Assembly: GCF_030285625.1 (NCBI RefSeq)
Contig: NZ_CP127294.1
Location: 5,366,501-5,430,500, forward strand
DNA length: 64,000 nt
Direction of reading: 5' to 3'
DNA from: Amycolatopsis sp. 2-15
GTDB taxonomy: Bacteria > Actinomycetota > Actinomycetes > Mycobacteriales > Pseudonocardiaceae
In this document: in pieces, positions 18,516 through 27,929 of the stretch
How the letters are laid out: each line of letters starts with the position of its first letter
How positions within the stretch are numbered: position 1 is the first letter of the stretch
Position numbers and translations under genes: made by a program
The notes under the pieces: model-generated
Told to the model about the DNA's origin: nothing
The model's input: only the letters and a program-made list of their open reading frames with translations
Databases searched by the model: none

Positions 18516-19526
18516 ATGACGGCGGTGGTGCAGGACCACTACAGCGCCGCTCCCGAGAACCTCTTCCGGGTCGCGCAGATCGACACTCCCACCATCGGAG
18601 ACGACGACATCCTGGTGAGAGTGCACGCCGCCGGCGTGGACCGGGGTACCTGGCACATCATGTCCGGCCTGCCCTATCCGATCCGGCTCGCAGGCTTCGG
18701 ACTTCGCCGCCCGAAGTACGCCAACCCAGGCAGGAACCTGGCCGGAACGGTCGAGGCGGTCGGCCGCAGCGTCACCGGCTTCGCCCCGGGCGACGAGGTG
18801 TTCGGGACGTCCACCAGCACCTTCGCGCAGTATGCGACCGCCCGCCCCGGCAAGCTCGCCCCGAAGCCGGCGAACCTCTCCTTCGAACAGGCTGCCGCCG
18901 TTCCGGGCTCGGGGGCAACTGCCCTGCAGGCCGTTCGCGACCACGGACGCGTCCGGGCCGGTGAGAAGGTGCTGATCATCGGCGCCTCGGGCGGTGTCGG
19001 AACGTTCGCCGTGCAGATCGCGAAGGCATGCCGCGCGAACGTCACCGCCGTTTGCAGCGTCGGCAAGGTGGAGATGATCCGCGCCCTGGGCGCCGACCAC
19101 GTCATCGACTACGCCCGTGCCGGCTTCGCCGACGGCGGACACCGCTACGACGTCATCCTCGACATCGGCGGCAACGCCCGGCTGTCCGATCTACGGCGGG
19201 CTCTGACACCACGGGGACGACTGGTCATAGTCGGCGGAGAGACCGGCGGCCGGCTGCTCGGCGGCAGCGACCGCCAGATCCGGGCGAAGCTGCTCTCGCC
19301 GTTCGTCCGCCAGCAGCTGGGCACCTTCGTCGCGAAGGAAACCGCCGTCGACCTGATCGCGCTCGGCGCGCTCATCGAGGGCGGAAAGCTCACCCTTGCG
19401 ATCGACCGCACCTACCCACTGACCGAGGTCGCCGCGGCCATCCGCCACCTGCTCGACGGGAAGACCCGAGGCAAGCTCGTCGTCTCCGTCCTCCCCCCGG
19501 CACCCGCCACAGGGAGCACACCATGA
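18516..19526 (+). CDS. Zinc-independent medium-chain dehydrogenase (quinone oxidoreductase-like)
   Basis: 336 residues from ATG 18516, preceded by GGAGGGG. The catalytic-domain segment has [17 protein letters not shown] and [14 protein letters not shown]. The NADPH-binding motif [15 protein letters not shown] is near residues 152-166. [20 protein letters not shown] and GKLVVSV complete the typical C-terminus. No zinc-ligand Cys/His pattern is visible, so it belongs with the NAD(P)H:quinone reductase group. Overlaps the following membrane protein gene by 4 bases. Probably controlled by the divergent TetR. Confidence 0.9.
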   Translation: MTAVVQDHYSAAPENLFRVAQIDTPTIGDDDILVRVHAAGVDRGTWHIMSGLPYPIRLAGFGLRRPKYANPGRNLAGTVEAVGRSVTGFAPGDEVFGTSTSTFAQYATARPGKLAPKPANLSFEQAAAVPGSGATALQAVRDHGRVRAGEKVLIIGASGGVGTFAVQIAKACRANVTAVCSVGKVEMIRALGADHVIDYARAGFADGGHRYDVILDIGGNARLSDLRRALTPRGRLVIVGGETGGRLLGGSDRQIRAKLLSPFVRQQLGTFVAKETAVDLIALGALIEGGKLTLAIDRTYPLTEVAAAIRHLLDGKTRGKLVVSVLPPAPATGSTP

Positions 19527-20284
19527 CCGATCCCCGTACGCCCTACCCGGTCCGCGTCGACGCGGCGCTCGAGCCGTCCGGCTCCCGCGGCCTGTGGCTG
19601 GTCAAATGGTTGCTGCTGATCCCGCACTTCATCGTGCTGTTCTTCCTGTGGGTCGCCTTCTGCGTAGTCAGCGTGATCGCGTTCTTCGCCATTCTGATCA
19701 CCGCGCGCTATCCGCGACCGTTGTTCGACTTCAACGTCGGCGTGCTGCGCTGGAGCTGGCGGGTGAACTACTACGGCTACAGCGCCCTGGGCACCGACCG
19801 CTATCCGCCCTTCACCCTCGCCGAGATGGCCGACTACCCGGCACACCTCGACGTGCCCTACCCTGAGCGGCTGTCCCGCGGCCTGGTGCTGGTCAAGTGG
19901 TGGCTGCTGGTCCTGCCGCACTACATCGTGCTGTCGATCCTGGTCGGCGGCGGACTGTGGGCCGGCTCCGGCGCCACCACCGACCGTGGCTGGTACGCCG
20001 GCGCCGGCGGTGCCGGCCTCCTCACGCTGCTCCTGCTGATCGCCGCGATTGTGCTGCTGTTCACCGGCCGGTACCCGAAGTCGCTGTACGACTTCGTACT
20101 CGGCATCGACCGCTGGGCGCTGCGTGTGGCCGCCTACACCGCACTGATGACCGACCGCTACCCGCCGTTCCGACTCGACCAGGGCGGCGCCGACCCGGTA
20201 TTCGCCGACCCCACTCCGCCGTCGCCCTCCGGGCCGCCGGCCGCAGGGCAGCCGGCCGGTGAAACCCTTGGCCGCGCCGGGTAG
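19523..20284 (+). CDS. DUF4389 membrane protein
   Basis: 253 residues with two similar halves: each has a lead-in [20 protein letters not shown] or [20 protein letters not shown], a hydrophobic pair of helices, then [16 protein letters not shown] or [16 protein letters not shown] and TDRYPPF. This internal duplication is the hallmark of DUF4389. Four membrane segments are expected, with a Pro-rich C-terminal tail. Translation is coupled to the dehydrogenase (ATGA). Function unknown. Confidence 0.9.
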   Translation: MTDPRTPYPVRVDAALEPSGSRGLWLVKWLLLIPHFIVLFFLWVAFCVVSVIAFFAILITARYPRPLFDFNVGVLRWSWRVNYYGYSALGTDRYPPFTLAEMADYPAHLDVPYPERLSRGLVLVKWWLLVLPHYIVLSILVGGGLWAGSGATTDRGWYAGAGGAGLLTLLLLIAAIVLLFTGRYPKSLYDFVLGIDRWALRVAAYTALMTDRYPPFRLDQGGADPVFADPTPPSPSGPPAAGQPAGETLGRAG

Positions 20285-20408
20285 CGGCAACCTGGCATGT
20301 TTGTGCCTGAAGGGTACGGGCTGGTCTCATATGCGCCGTTCGTTCTCCTGCAAGCGCCCGTGCTGGTCTCAGACATGATTCGTGTCATCTGATCGTTGCT
20401 TTCAAGCA

Positions 20409-20447
20409 GAGGACCAGACTTTGTCCTATGTGGACAGTCTGGTCCTC
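20409..20447 (+). terminator. 12-bp inverted repeat after the DUF4389 gene
   Basis: GAGGACCAGACT pairs perfectly with AGTCTGGTCCTC across a 15-base loop that itself contains GTCC/GGAC. It lies 125 bases past the stop and is a plausible factor-independent terminator, although no T-run follows. The rest of 20285-20690 shows no gene. Confidence 0.5.
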
Positions 20448-20689
20448 GTGTCAGACTTCAGCGGTAGCGGCGCTACACCGTTGACCGGACTGAGGCTGTC
20501 TCCAAGGTCGTGCCGCTCTTCATCAGATGATGTGGGTTGGCCTTCGACGGTCGTATCCTGCGATCATCGTAAGGACAAGCCAGGATGGGTTGGCTGGTTT
20601 CGTTTTCCTGGTGCCGTGCGACGCCAGCGGAAGCACGGGGAGGGTCGCGGTGGGTAGGCACGGGCTACGCCCGGAGGACCAACTCACGG

Positions 20690-21170
20690 TGATTGCGGTG
20701 CCGGCGGTGGCTGGGGGACTGGCTCTGGTTCAGTACACGCTGCAGTAGTCGCCCAGGTGCTGCCGGACGCTCCGCTGCTGCTGCCGGATGGTCCGACTGC
20801 GCTCGTCGATCTGGACAAAGCAGACGCCCTCCCCCGTGGCCATGTCATTTGGCTGGACGATTTGGACCGATTCCTGGCTGGTGGCGGGTGACTGCGGGGA
20901 TGGTTCACCGGCTGCGCGAGTCGAACTGGCTCGTCGCGACGCTCCGGGCACGAATGGGCTCGATTCCGGCCCGTCGACAAGCTCCGCCCACCAGAGTGGG
21001 ACGTGCTGAGCGCGTTCAAGCGAGTGCTACTCGATCGCGACTGTGATCGGCTCGATGGGGGCGACCTGCGACGTGCGATCCCCGACCGGGACAGCCGAGA
21101 TCGGATCAACCGCACCGGCATTGGCGAGTACGTCGGTGCCGCCCAACTTGTGCGGTACCGCCTCACGATG
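20690..21170 (+). pseudogene. Remnant of a TPR/NTPase-type protein
   Basis: Fragments in three frames follow one another: LLLPDGPTALVDLDKADALP and RGHVIWLDDLDRFLAGG, then VTAGMVHRLRESNWLVATLR, then RPVDKLRPPEWDVLSAFKRV and GDLRRAIPDRDSRDRIN with TGIGEYVGAAQL. The VIWLDDLDRFL stretch is a Walker B-like segment, and the order recalls the NTPase part of large actinobacterial TPR or STAND-type proteins. At least two frameshifts; both ends are missing. Confidence 0.5.
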
Positions 21171-21224
21171 GGAGAACACGACAACCCGTGCGGCTGTTCT
21201 CCATGGTGATACTCCTCGGCGCGG

Positions 21225-21350
21225 TCATTTTCCCGTGAAGAAGGGGGTGTGCTGCTCACCGAAGGCGCGGATCCCCTCGTTGAAGTCGTGCGAGGCCTGG
21301 CAGGCACGGACGCAGTCCAGTTTCGCGGCCAGTTCGGTGCAGGCGGAGGA
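21225..21350 (-). pseudogene. C-terminal fragment of an enoyl-CoA hydratase-family protein
   Basis: The minus strand reads TELAAKLDCVRACQASHDFN then EGIRAFGEQHTPFFTGK and a TGA at 21225. This is the well-conserved crotonase C-terminus (KxxxxxSxDFxEGxxAFxEKRxPxFxG). Nothing of the oxyanion-hole or active-site region is present. It runs directly into the end of the methyltransferase gene. Confidence 0.75.
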
Positions 21351-22136
21351 TCAGGCGTCGGATGGCGATCGCGTAAACGCCAGGAAGTGCGCGCTCGCGT
21401 TGATCAGCAGCGGATCCTGTTCGACCAGACGTGCGCAGTGCAGTGCCGCGTGCATACGTGTGGGGAACTCCTCTACGCCGGCGACGTCGAGCGCCGCCCA
21501 GGCTGGTCCTTCGACGCCATAGACCTCGACATCGTCCAAACCGGCGGCTTGGATCTCGGCTCGCAACTCGTCCGCGGTGTGCCAGTGGGTCGAGGTGAAT
21601 CCAACGTGTCCGTCGTAGTCCCCCGTCGCGATTACCGTTTCGACCGACGGAATCAGGTTCGTATCGAGCGTGCCGTTGGTCCCTGCCTCCAGGGCAGAGA
21701 GATAGCGGCTGATCCCTGCTGCTGCCAACACGCCTTCTGGCCGCAGCACCCGCCGCGCTTCTGTCAGTGCTCGTGCGCGGTCAGCCGGATCAGTAAGGTG
21801 GTAGAGAGGCCCAAGCATCAGCACGGCGTCGAAGCTGCTGTCCGAGAAGGGCAACTGACGAGCATCACCCACCTGTGCCGTGACTCCAGGCAACGTCGCC
21901 GCCGCGTCGACGTGTGCCGGAACAATGTCGATGAGATGCACTCTGTGCCTGTCGCGGGCAAGCCACTCGGCGTGCACTCCGGTACCGCCTCCCACGTCGA
22001 GCACCGTTGCTGGCGGCGTGAGGAACCGGCGGAGGAGTTCCTGCGTACGAAGGAACTCCAGGCGGCCGTGCGGGGTCCTAGCCAGTCGAATGCTTTCCGT
22101 GTTGGTGGTGTAGTGCCGCACAAGGTCAGTGGTCAT
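21351..22136 (-). CDS. Class I SAM-dependent methyltransferase
   Basis: 261 residues from ATG 22136; an upstream in-frame start at 22175 is possible and neither has a strong ribosome binding site. SAM motif I is VLDVGGGTGVHAEWLA near residues 46-61, motif II acid in VHLIDIVPAHVDAA, then GDARQLPFSDSSFDAVLMLG and GPLYHLTDPADRARALTEAR with RRVLRPEGVLAAAG. This is a Methyltransf_11/25 small-molecule type; the substrate is unknown. It appears intact within a region of decayed genes and may be recent cargo. Confidence 0.85.
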   Translation of the reverse strand: MTTDLVRHYTTNTESIRLARTPHGRLEFLRTQELLRRFLTPPATVLDVGGGTGVHAEWLARDRHRVHLIDIVPAHVDAAATLPGVTAQVGDARQLPFSDSSFDAVLMLGPLYHLTDPADRARALTEARRVLRPEGVLAAAGISRYLSALEAGTNGTLDTNLIPSVETVIATGDYDGHVGFTSTHWHTADELRAEIQAAGLDDVEVYGVEGPAWAALDVAGVEEFPTRMHAALHCARLVEQDPLLINASAHFLAFTRSPSDA

Positions 22137-22229
22137 GGGCCATGGTGGGTGTCGCCTCGGCAGATGGTCAACCACATTTCGCCGGTTCGGTGGTCTCTGC
22201 TCACGAAACTGCGTTTTTCATCATGGCTC

Positions 22230-22874
22230 ATGGCCGCCGAGGTGGCGTCGGTGCCGGCAAATCTACTGTTCGGGGGCAGTGGTTCCACGGCACCAAGAAA
22301 GTCGGTGCCTGAGCACCAATACCTGGGCGTGATCAACGCGGTCGAGTTGCGAACGCTTGCGCCGGAACTGCCGGGGCGGCCCGGGCTACAAGGTCGAACC
22401 CCCGACGACTACCGGCGACACGCCGACCTCTACGACCAGCTGGCCGGGATCGACGTCACCACGAACCACGTGTGTGCCGGCAATGTGCGCCGACTGCAGG
22501 ACACCACCCTCGCGGGAGAGTTCCTCCGCGCCGTGCGCCGCCACGGCGTCCAACGCATCCACGGGTTCGGATTCAAACTCGGCCTGCTCAAGCACCACGC
22601 CTACATCGACTCGGCGGACTCGCTCGCCTGGTCCGACGGCGCCCGCCGTCGTGGCAGACCCACCGAAGACTGCCGGCGGCCGTGGGTGAAGAACTGCGCC
22701 AACCACCTGCACTACCTGCTCACCTGGCGCGCGGCGCTCACGGACAAGCTTCGCCGCCACCGCCACCGCCACCGCCACCGCCACCGCCACCGCCACCGCC
22801 ACCGCCACCGCACCCGCGCAGAGCAACTGCCGCTGTGGAACCACACCGCGATCGGCGCCGCACCAGCTGCCTGA
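22230..22874 (+). pseudogene. N-terminally truncated DpdA-like (TGT-fold) protein with a His-Arg repeat
   Basis: From about VPEHQYLGVINAVELRTLAP the protein follows the pattern of actinobacterial DpdA-like, tRNA-guanine transglycosylase-related proteins: LQGRTPDDYRRHADLYDQLA, GNVRRLQDT, GVQRIHGFGFKLGLLKHHAY, IDSADSLAWSDGARRRGRP and WVKNCANHLHYLLTWR. The N-terminal half, which carries part of the barrel and nucleobase pocket, is missing. The nearest in-frame ATG (22230) precedes unrelated sequence that is antisense to the methyltransferase region. A (His-Arg)9 repeat follows the conserved end. The family is linked to 7-deazaguanine DNA modification; this copy is unlikely to be active. Confidence 0.6.
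22758..22811 (+). repeat. Nine tandem copies of the hexamer CACCGC
   Basis: Nine uninterrupted CAC-CGC units encode (His-Arg)9 near the C-terminus of the DpdA-like remnant. A perfect short tandem repeat like this is prone to slippage and is probably variable between strains. Confidence 0.9.
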
Positions 22875-22953
22875 CGCCGCACCCGAGACGGGGAATAGCG
22901 CGCCCCGTGCGGCAGCGCCACCGACCCACCACCTGCTCGATCGGAGAACCGTC

Positions 22954-23493
22954 ATGCCCAGCACGCCTGACAGCTCGCCCTCGCCGAAGCACCTGTAGTC
23001 GGTGGGGGCGGGCGGTCGCCCGCGGCTGCGCACCGGCGCCGCCCCCGAAACCATCCGGGTGCTCACCGCCGCGCTGGACGCCCGCATCATCCCCGACACC
23101 TACGTCAGCGACGGCGCACCCGTCGTCGTGGAACAGGTGTCCGGGGCGGCGGGCCCGACCGCGGGCGACGACGACGTGGTGCTGCCGCTGTCGTCCTCGA
23201 CGCTCAAACCGGAACTGCTGGCCGGGCTGCTGGCCCACCACACCGACGTGGTCCAGTCCAAAGTGAACGAGAAGGGTGACACCCACGACGTGGAGGTCTC
23301 ACCCCCGGCCGCGGTGCTCGCGGCGGTGCCGGCCCGCCAGTCCTGGCCCGGCCTGCCGGTGCCGCGCCGCATCATCTCCACCCCGGTGCTGCACCAGACC
23401 TACGCCGCGGTGATCGCCGGCCTGGAGTCGGAGGCGCACCAGCGGATCGAGCGAGCGCTCGACTGGGACGAGGACACTGGTACATCCAAGTGA
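22954..23493 (+). pseudogene. Primase-like integrative-element gene fragment with an amber codon
   Basis: ATG 22954 with GGAGAACC upstream opens MPSTPDSSPSPKHL and meets TAG at 22996; the same frame then continues from GTG 23002 to 23493. Segments RIIPDTYVSDGAPVVVEQVS, VVLPLSSSTLKPELLAGLLA and AAVLAAVPARQSWPGLPVPR resemble the N-terminal domain of primase/helicase proteins of actinomycete integrative elements. After IISTPVL the similarity ends and a different tail (HQTYAAVIAGLESEAHQRIE) follows, suggesting a deletion join. Family assignment is from memory and tentative. Confidence 0.4.
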
Positions 23494-23514
23494 ACGCGGG
23501 TGGTCGAAAATTTG

Positions 23515-24658
23515 GGCTCTTCGTAGTGATGTGTGGGTGGGTTTGCCCAGGTAGCAGGAGGGCACGTCGTTGCTGGGTCTAGGTTTCTGAGCTGTCGAGG
23601 AACAGAAACTGGATAGACGGAGAACGACGTGCCCTCAACCAGGGTATGGGGTCGGCTGCTGGGTGTCGGCACAGCGGTCGTGGAGTCGGTCGAGTTCGAT
23701 GAGACCGAGCAGGTGCTGGTGGCCGCGGTGCGGGTCCGGCGGCGGGATCGTGACCGGTGTGGAGTGTGCTCGCGGCGCTGCCCGCGGTATGACCCCGGCC
23801 GGGGTCGGCGGCGATGGCGTGCGCTGGACCTGGGGACCGTGCGGGCGTTCGTGGAAGCGGACGCGTCCCGGGTGCGGTGTCGCGAACATGGAGTCGTGGT
23901 CAGTGCGGTGCCCTGGGCGCGGCACGGCGCAGGGCATACCCGTGCGTTCGATGACACCGTCGCCTGGCTGGCGACCGCGACGTCGAGGTCCGCGGCATGT
24001 CTCGGCGGACGCGGCTGCGTGGATCGCCCGCACTGTCGAGCGGTACTGCCCGGACGCGATCCGCTGCGCTGACCCGTTCCACGTGGTCAAATGGGCTACC
24101 GACGCACTGGACCAGGTCCGGCGCCAGAGCTGGAACATCGCGCGCCGTCAACCGGGTGGCAGCCACAAAGACAGGCGTGGCCGTCGGGCCTCGGCCGGCG
24201 CCGCACAAGGCATGAAACGAGCCCGATGGGCGTTGTGGAAAAACCCGGAGAACCTCACCGAGCACCAGCGCCACAAACTTGCCTGGATCGCCAAGACCGA
24301 CCCCCGCCTCCACCGCGCCTACCTCCTCAAAGAAGGCCTCCGCCACGTCTTCGCCGTCGGCGGCCACGCCGGAAAAGACGCCTTGCAACGATGGCTGTCC
24401 TGGGCCAGGCGGTGCCGAATACCGGAGTTCGTCAAACTCGCACGAACCATTCAGTCCGAACTGCCGGCGATCCACGCGACCCTCGATCACCGCCTGTCCA
24501 ACGCACTGATCGAGTCGACCAACACCAAGATCCGGCTGCTGACACGCCTCGCGTTCGGATTCAAACACCCCCACGCCCTGATCTCCCTCGCGCTCCTCGC
24601 CCTCGGCGGCTACCGCCCCGAACTACCCAACCGCACCCACACATAGCTCATAAGAGCC
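23515..24658. mobile_element. ISL3-family insertion sequence, internally deleted
   Basis: The ends are imperfect inverted repeats: the left begins GGCTCTTCGTAGTGATGTGT and the right, read from outside, GGCTCTTATGAGCTATGTGT; GGGTG and a GTT follow in both. The flanks are AT-rich (aaaatttg on the left, aaaatatt on the right), close to but not an exact 8-bp target duplication. The single transposase gene has lost its middle part. Non-autonomous unless a related transposase acts on it. Confidence 0.85.
23629..24646 (+). pseudogene. ISL3 transposase with internal deletion and frameshift
   Basis: GTG 23629 opens MPSTRVWGRLLGVGTAVVES; a zinc-ribbon-like CGVCSRRCPRYD follows, then RCREHGVVVSAVPWARHGAG and VAWLATATSRS. 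At about 23985 the frame changes and the protein resumes much further along the family with HVSADAAAWIARTVERYCPD, DPFHVVKWATDALDQVRRQS, and LIESTNTKIRLLTRLAFGFK. The segment expected between, including the first catalytic Asp of DDE, is absent (on the order of 70-100 codons). Inactive. Confidence 0.88.
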
Positions 24659-24757
24659 AAAATATTTTTGGGGGGTATTGGGGGCGGATGCCCGTGGACG
24701 GCGCGATACGGCCCGGTGCAGCCGGACAAAACGAGAAGCGCTCCGCACCTGTTTCGC

Positions 24758-24812
24758 TGGTCGCGGGGCCGGTTTGTGCTGATGGAAAGGGGTGCCCCCG
24801 GGCGGGTTCGGA
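24758..24812 (-). repeat. Degraded attachment-site-like copy of the tRNA-Leu 3' end
   Basis: This stretch aligns almost without gaps with 45717-45771, the downstream flank plus 3' end of the intact tRNA-Leu: GGGGCCGGTTTGTGCTGATG here versus GGGGCCGATTTGTGCTGGTG there, then GGTGCCCCCGG shared exactly and a diverged T-arm. It probably marks an old element boundary next to the SpdB remnant. Confidence 0.55.
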
Positions 24813-24957
24813 CGACATCTACATCAACTGAAATGGCCTCTGAGCTGCGGTTTTCCGCGTTTATGGGCATCGCGAGCTGTCGCCGCACTCGTCGAAGTGA
24901 TTCGGCGCGACGGTCGAGGTGATTCAGGAGCCAGGGTTCGACCACTCGATCGGAGCA

Positions 24958-25654
24958 ATGAAGCAGCCACCCGCGCGTCCGTGGTCACTGTGGATCCAGT
25001 GCGGCGCGACGGGCTTGGTCGCGCTGGGTGCGACTTACGCGTCGTACCAGCACTGCCGCGCGTTTGCTGGCCGATTCGGTGCAGATGCGACGACTGCGTC
25101 GATTTGGCCGTTGATCGTGGACGGTCTGCTGACCCTCGCGACGAGCTCTGGCGGAGCGAGGAAAGGGGCAAACCAGCAAGAGGTCGGGGCCGGCTTGGGC
25201 TGCCTTTCTGTTCGGGATCTCGCTGTCGTTGTGCGCGAACATCGGCTCGGCGCCGTCGCTGAGCGTCTTCGGGGTGACGGTGGCTGCTTGCCCGCCGCTT
25301 GCTCTGTTGCTTGCCGTCGAATTGCTCAACCGTGCGATGAAAGATCACCACGTCAGTCGGGCCGTCGAGATCGGGCCCGGCCTGGCTCAGGCCGAGGGTT
25401 ACCTGCGCCGCATCGAAGAATCGGTCTGCGGCGATGACACCTCGGGAGCGCGTGACGCTCTCACGGCAGAGGAGCGGATGTGGCAGTACTACGTGGAGCA
25501 GGCCGGCAGCGGTCGTGAGCCTTCGAGCGCCGAGCTGGACCGGGTCGCCGGGACCCACAACTACGGCCGTCGTGTGCTACGTCGTTGGAAGGAATCTGGC
25601 CGTACTTCATCGGCGGCTCATCGGCGCCTGATTACCCGGCTCACCCGCGGGTAA
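24958..25654 (+). pseudogene. SpdB-type DUF2637 membrane protein, frameshifted
   Basis: From ATG 24958: MKQPPARPWSLWIQCGATGL, VALGATYASYQHCRAFAGRF, IWPLIVDGLLTLAT. The family then expects ELWRSxERGK, which is found in a second frame, and FLFGISLSLCANIGSAPSLS, which is in a third, so there are two frameshifts at about 25140 and 25200. The third frame runs on through VTVAACPPLALLLAVELLNR to a C-terminal region with EPSSAELDRVAGTHNYGR. DUF2637 proteins belong to conjugative transfer (spread) functions of actinomycete plasmids and integrative elements. Confidence 0.8.
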
Positions 25655-25812
25655 CCGGACCGCAAACGAAAGGGGCCACCGATGCCCGAGGTCAGCCACG
25701 CCTCCGGAACGCGTCGGACACGAATGTCCGCAGCACCGCGAGGGGTGCCACCGCGAGTGAGCGCCCACGACCACTGCGGCCGGGCTGATCGCCGGCCGCC
25801 GAGGAGGGACCG

Positions 25813-26274
25813 ATGATCGAAGTGACCCGCGTGGTCGACGCCCCACCGTCCGCGGTGTTCGCCGTCCTCGCCGACGGCTGGATGTATTCGGGCTGGGTGG
25901 TCGGCAGCTCCCACATTCGGGACGTCGATGCCGCCTGGCCTGCGGTCGGCGCGCGCCTGCATCACAGTGTCGGCGTGTGGCCGTTGCAGCTGGAGGACAC
26001 CACGGTCGTCCTCGCCGTCTCATCGGGGGAATCGCTCCGGCTGGAGGCGCAGGGCTGGCCCTTCGGTACGGCGGATGTCGAGGTGACGCTGACCGCCGAC
26101 GGCGGGTCCGGGGGAGGCACGCTGGTACGCATGCGCGAGCGCGCATTGCGGGGGCCGGGAAAGCTTCTCCCGGAAGCGTTGCAGGCGTTGGTGCTGCGGC
26201 CGCGCAACCGCGAGTCGCTGGCGCGGCTGGCCGCGCTGGCGGAGGGCCGGGCGCGCAAGACCGTCGAGTCGTAG
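25813..26274 (+). CDS. SRPBCC-family protein
   Basis: 153 residues from ATG 25813. The START/polyketide-cyclase fold begins MIEVTRVVDAPPSAVFAVLA and continues with DGWMYSGWVVGSSHIRDVDA, ARLHHSVGVWPLQLEDTTVV and GTLVRMRERALRGPGKLLPE. Such proteins bind hydrophobic ligands in a helix-grip cavity; ligand unknown. Convergent with the FAD oxidoreductase that follows, with which similar proteins are often grouped in actinomycetes. Confidence 0.88.
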   Translation: MIEVTRVVDAPPSAVFAVLADGWMYSGWVVGSSHIRDVDAAWPAVGARLHHSVGVWPLQLEDTTVVLAVSSGESLRLEAQGWPFGTADVEVTLTADGGSGGGTLVRMRERALRGPGKLLPEALQALVLRPRNRESLARLAALAEGRARKTVES

Positions 26275-26336
26275 CTTCCAACCTCGCGCGGGCGCGCCGG
26301 TTCATGAATTCTGAACAGACGCCGCGCGGACGGCTC

Positions 26337-27923
26337 TCAGCCGTACACCGCGCGGTGCGCCGCCTTGATCAGCGTCGCGTAACCCCCACCGAAGATTCCG
26401 TTGCGCGCCAACGCCGCGCGGGCCGCGTTGGCACCCGGTCCGCCGTGGACGGCGCCACCGGGGTGGGCGGAAGCGCCGGCGAGGTAAAGACGGTCCACGG
26501 GGGTGTCGGCGCGGCCCAGGCTGGGCACGGGACGGAAGAAGAGCTGCTGGTGGATCGCGGTGGTGCCGCCGTTGATGGCACCGCCGACGAGGCTCGGGTC
26601 GTGCGCGGCGAGTTCGGCCGGGCCCTGGACGTAGCGAGCCAGGATGCGGTCGCGGAAGCCCGGCGCCTGGCGTTCGATCGAGTCCTCGATGGCTGCCGCC
26701 CGCCGCGACAACGCGGACGGCGTTGCGACCGAACCGCGCGGCACGTGGGTGTAGGCCCATGCCGCTTCGGTCCCCTCTGGTGACCGGGTCGGGTCGGCCG
26801 TGGTCATCTGGCCCAGCAGCAGGAACGGCCGCCGGGGCACGCGGCCGTGGCCGAGTTCGGCGCCGAAGGCGGCCAAGCCGTCCTCGTCGCAGCCCAAGTG
26901 GACGGTCCCGGCACCCGCGGCCTCGTGCGCCGTCCACGGCACCGGGCCGGACAACGCCCAGTCGACCTTCACGGTCGCACTGTCCCACTCGAACCCGTTG
27001 AGATCCTGGAGCAGCCGGGCAGGCAGCCACTCCGGCGCGACCAGCTTTCCGTACAGCGCAGGCGCCGGCACGTCGGCCAGCACCGCCCGCCGGGCGCGGA
27101 TCGCGTCGCCGTCGGCGCACCGCACGCCCACCGCCCGCCCGCCGGCCACGAGGACTTCGTCGACTTCCCGTCCACACTGGACCGAGCCGCGGTCGCCCAG
27201 ACGCTTCACCAACGCCGACACCAGCTCCCCGGCCCCGCCTTCGGGCACCGGGAACCCGACGTCCTGCGCCAGCATCGCCAGCAGCCAGCCGAACACCGCA
27301 CTGCCGGCGTTGTCCACCGACAGGTCGCTGTGCGCGGCGTTGCCCGCCAGCAGCAACCGCGCGCCCGCCCCGGAAAACCGTTCCTCGCTGAACCGGCGGA
27401 CGGGCAACGTCAACATCCGCGCGAGGCGCAGAGCCTCCGCGGTGCCGGTGCGCCGCAGCAACCGGACGGCCGGCCGCACGGGTGGGAACGGCGTGAACAA
27501 CGCGTCGAGCAGTCGGTCGCGCAGGTGCTGCCACTGCGCGAACAACTCCTGCCACGCGTCGCCGTCACCGGCGGAGAACCGGTCCACGGACGCGGCCGTG
27601 CGGTCGACGTCGCGCGACAGCAGGGCGCACCGGTTGTCCGGCAGCACGTGCGCGAGCACGTCGGGCGCGTGCCGCCAGCGCAGGCCGTGGTTTTCCAGTC
27701 CCAGCCCGCGCATGATCGGCGACGCGGCCGACATCGGGAAGAACGCGCTGCAGAGGTCGTTGCGGAAGCCCGGCGCGGTCACCTCGGCGGTGCGCACCGC
27801 ACCACCCGGCGTGTCCGTCGCCTCCAGCACCAGCACGTCCCAGCCGGCATCGGCCAGCAGGTTCGCGGCCACGAGTCCGTTGTGCCCTGCCCCGACCACG
27901 ATCGCGTCGACGGTCTCCACCAC
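26337..27923 (-). CDS. FAD-dependent oxidoreductase, phytoene desaturase-like
   Basis: 528 residues. The dinucleotide-binding motif VDAIVVGAGHNGLVAANLLA is at residues 5-24, followed by LVLEATDTPGGAVRTAEV and FRNDLCSAFFPMSAASPIM. The C-terminal FAD motif is LYLAGASAHPGGAVHGGPGA. This is the CrtI-like group whose actinobacterial members are usually annotated only as NAD(P)/FAD-dependent oxidoreductases. The upstream epimerase gene ends 6 bases before its start, so the two form an operon. Substrate unknown; a lipid or isoprenoid is possible. Confidence 0.9.
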   Translation of the reverse strand: MVETVDAIVVGAGHNGLVAANLLADAGWDVLVLEATDTPGGAVRTAEVTAPGFRNDLCSAFFPMSAASPIMRGLGLENHGLRWRHAPDVLAHVLPDNRCALLSRDVDRTAASVDRFSAGDGDAWQELFAQWQHLRDRLLDALFTPFPPVRPAVRLLRRTGTAEALRLARMLTLPVRRFSEERFSGAGARLLLAGNAAHSDLSVDNAGSAVFGWLLAMLAQDVGFPVPEGGAGELVSALVKRLGDRGSVQCGREVDEVLVAGGRAVGVRCADGDAIRARRAVLADVPAPALYGKLVAPEWLPARLLQDLNGFEWDSATVKVDWALSGPVPWTAHEAAGAGTVHLGCDEDGLAAFGAELGHGRVPRRPFLLLGQMTTADPTRSPEGTEAAWAYTHVPRGSVATPSALSRRAAAIEDSIERQAPGFRDRILARYVQGPAELAAHDPSLVGGAINGGTTAIHQQLFFRPVPSLGRADTPVDRLYLAGASAHPGGAVHGGPGANAARAALARNGIFGGGYATLIKAAHRAVYG

Positions 27924-27929
27924 GCCCCC

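Noticed and set aside
22758..22811. CRISPR-like repeat array
   Set aside because: It is an uninterrupted 6-bp tandem repeat without spacers and lies within a coding frame; no CRISPR array or cas gene was seen in the window.
22712..22921. Minus-strand frame with a (Trp-Arg)-like or Gly-rich repeat
   Set aside because: It is only the other-strand reading of the CACCGC repeat, without a plausible start or conserved sequence.
24610..24945. Minus-strand gene over the attachment-like sequence
   Set aside because: The frame overlaps the ISL3 right end and the degraded tRNA copy and shows no family pattern.
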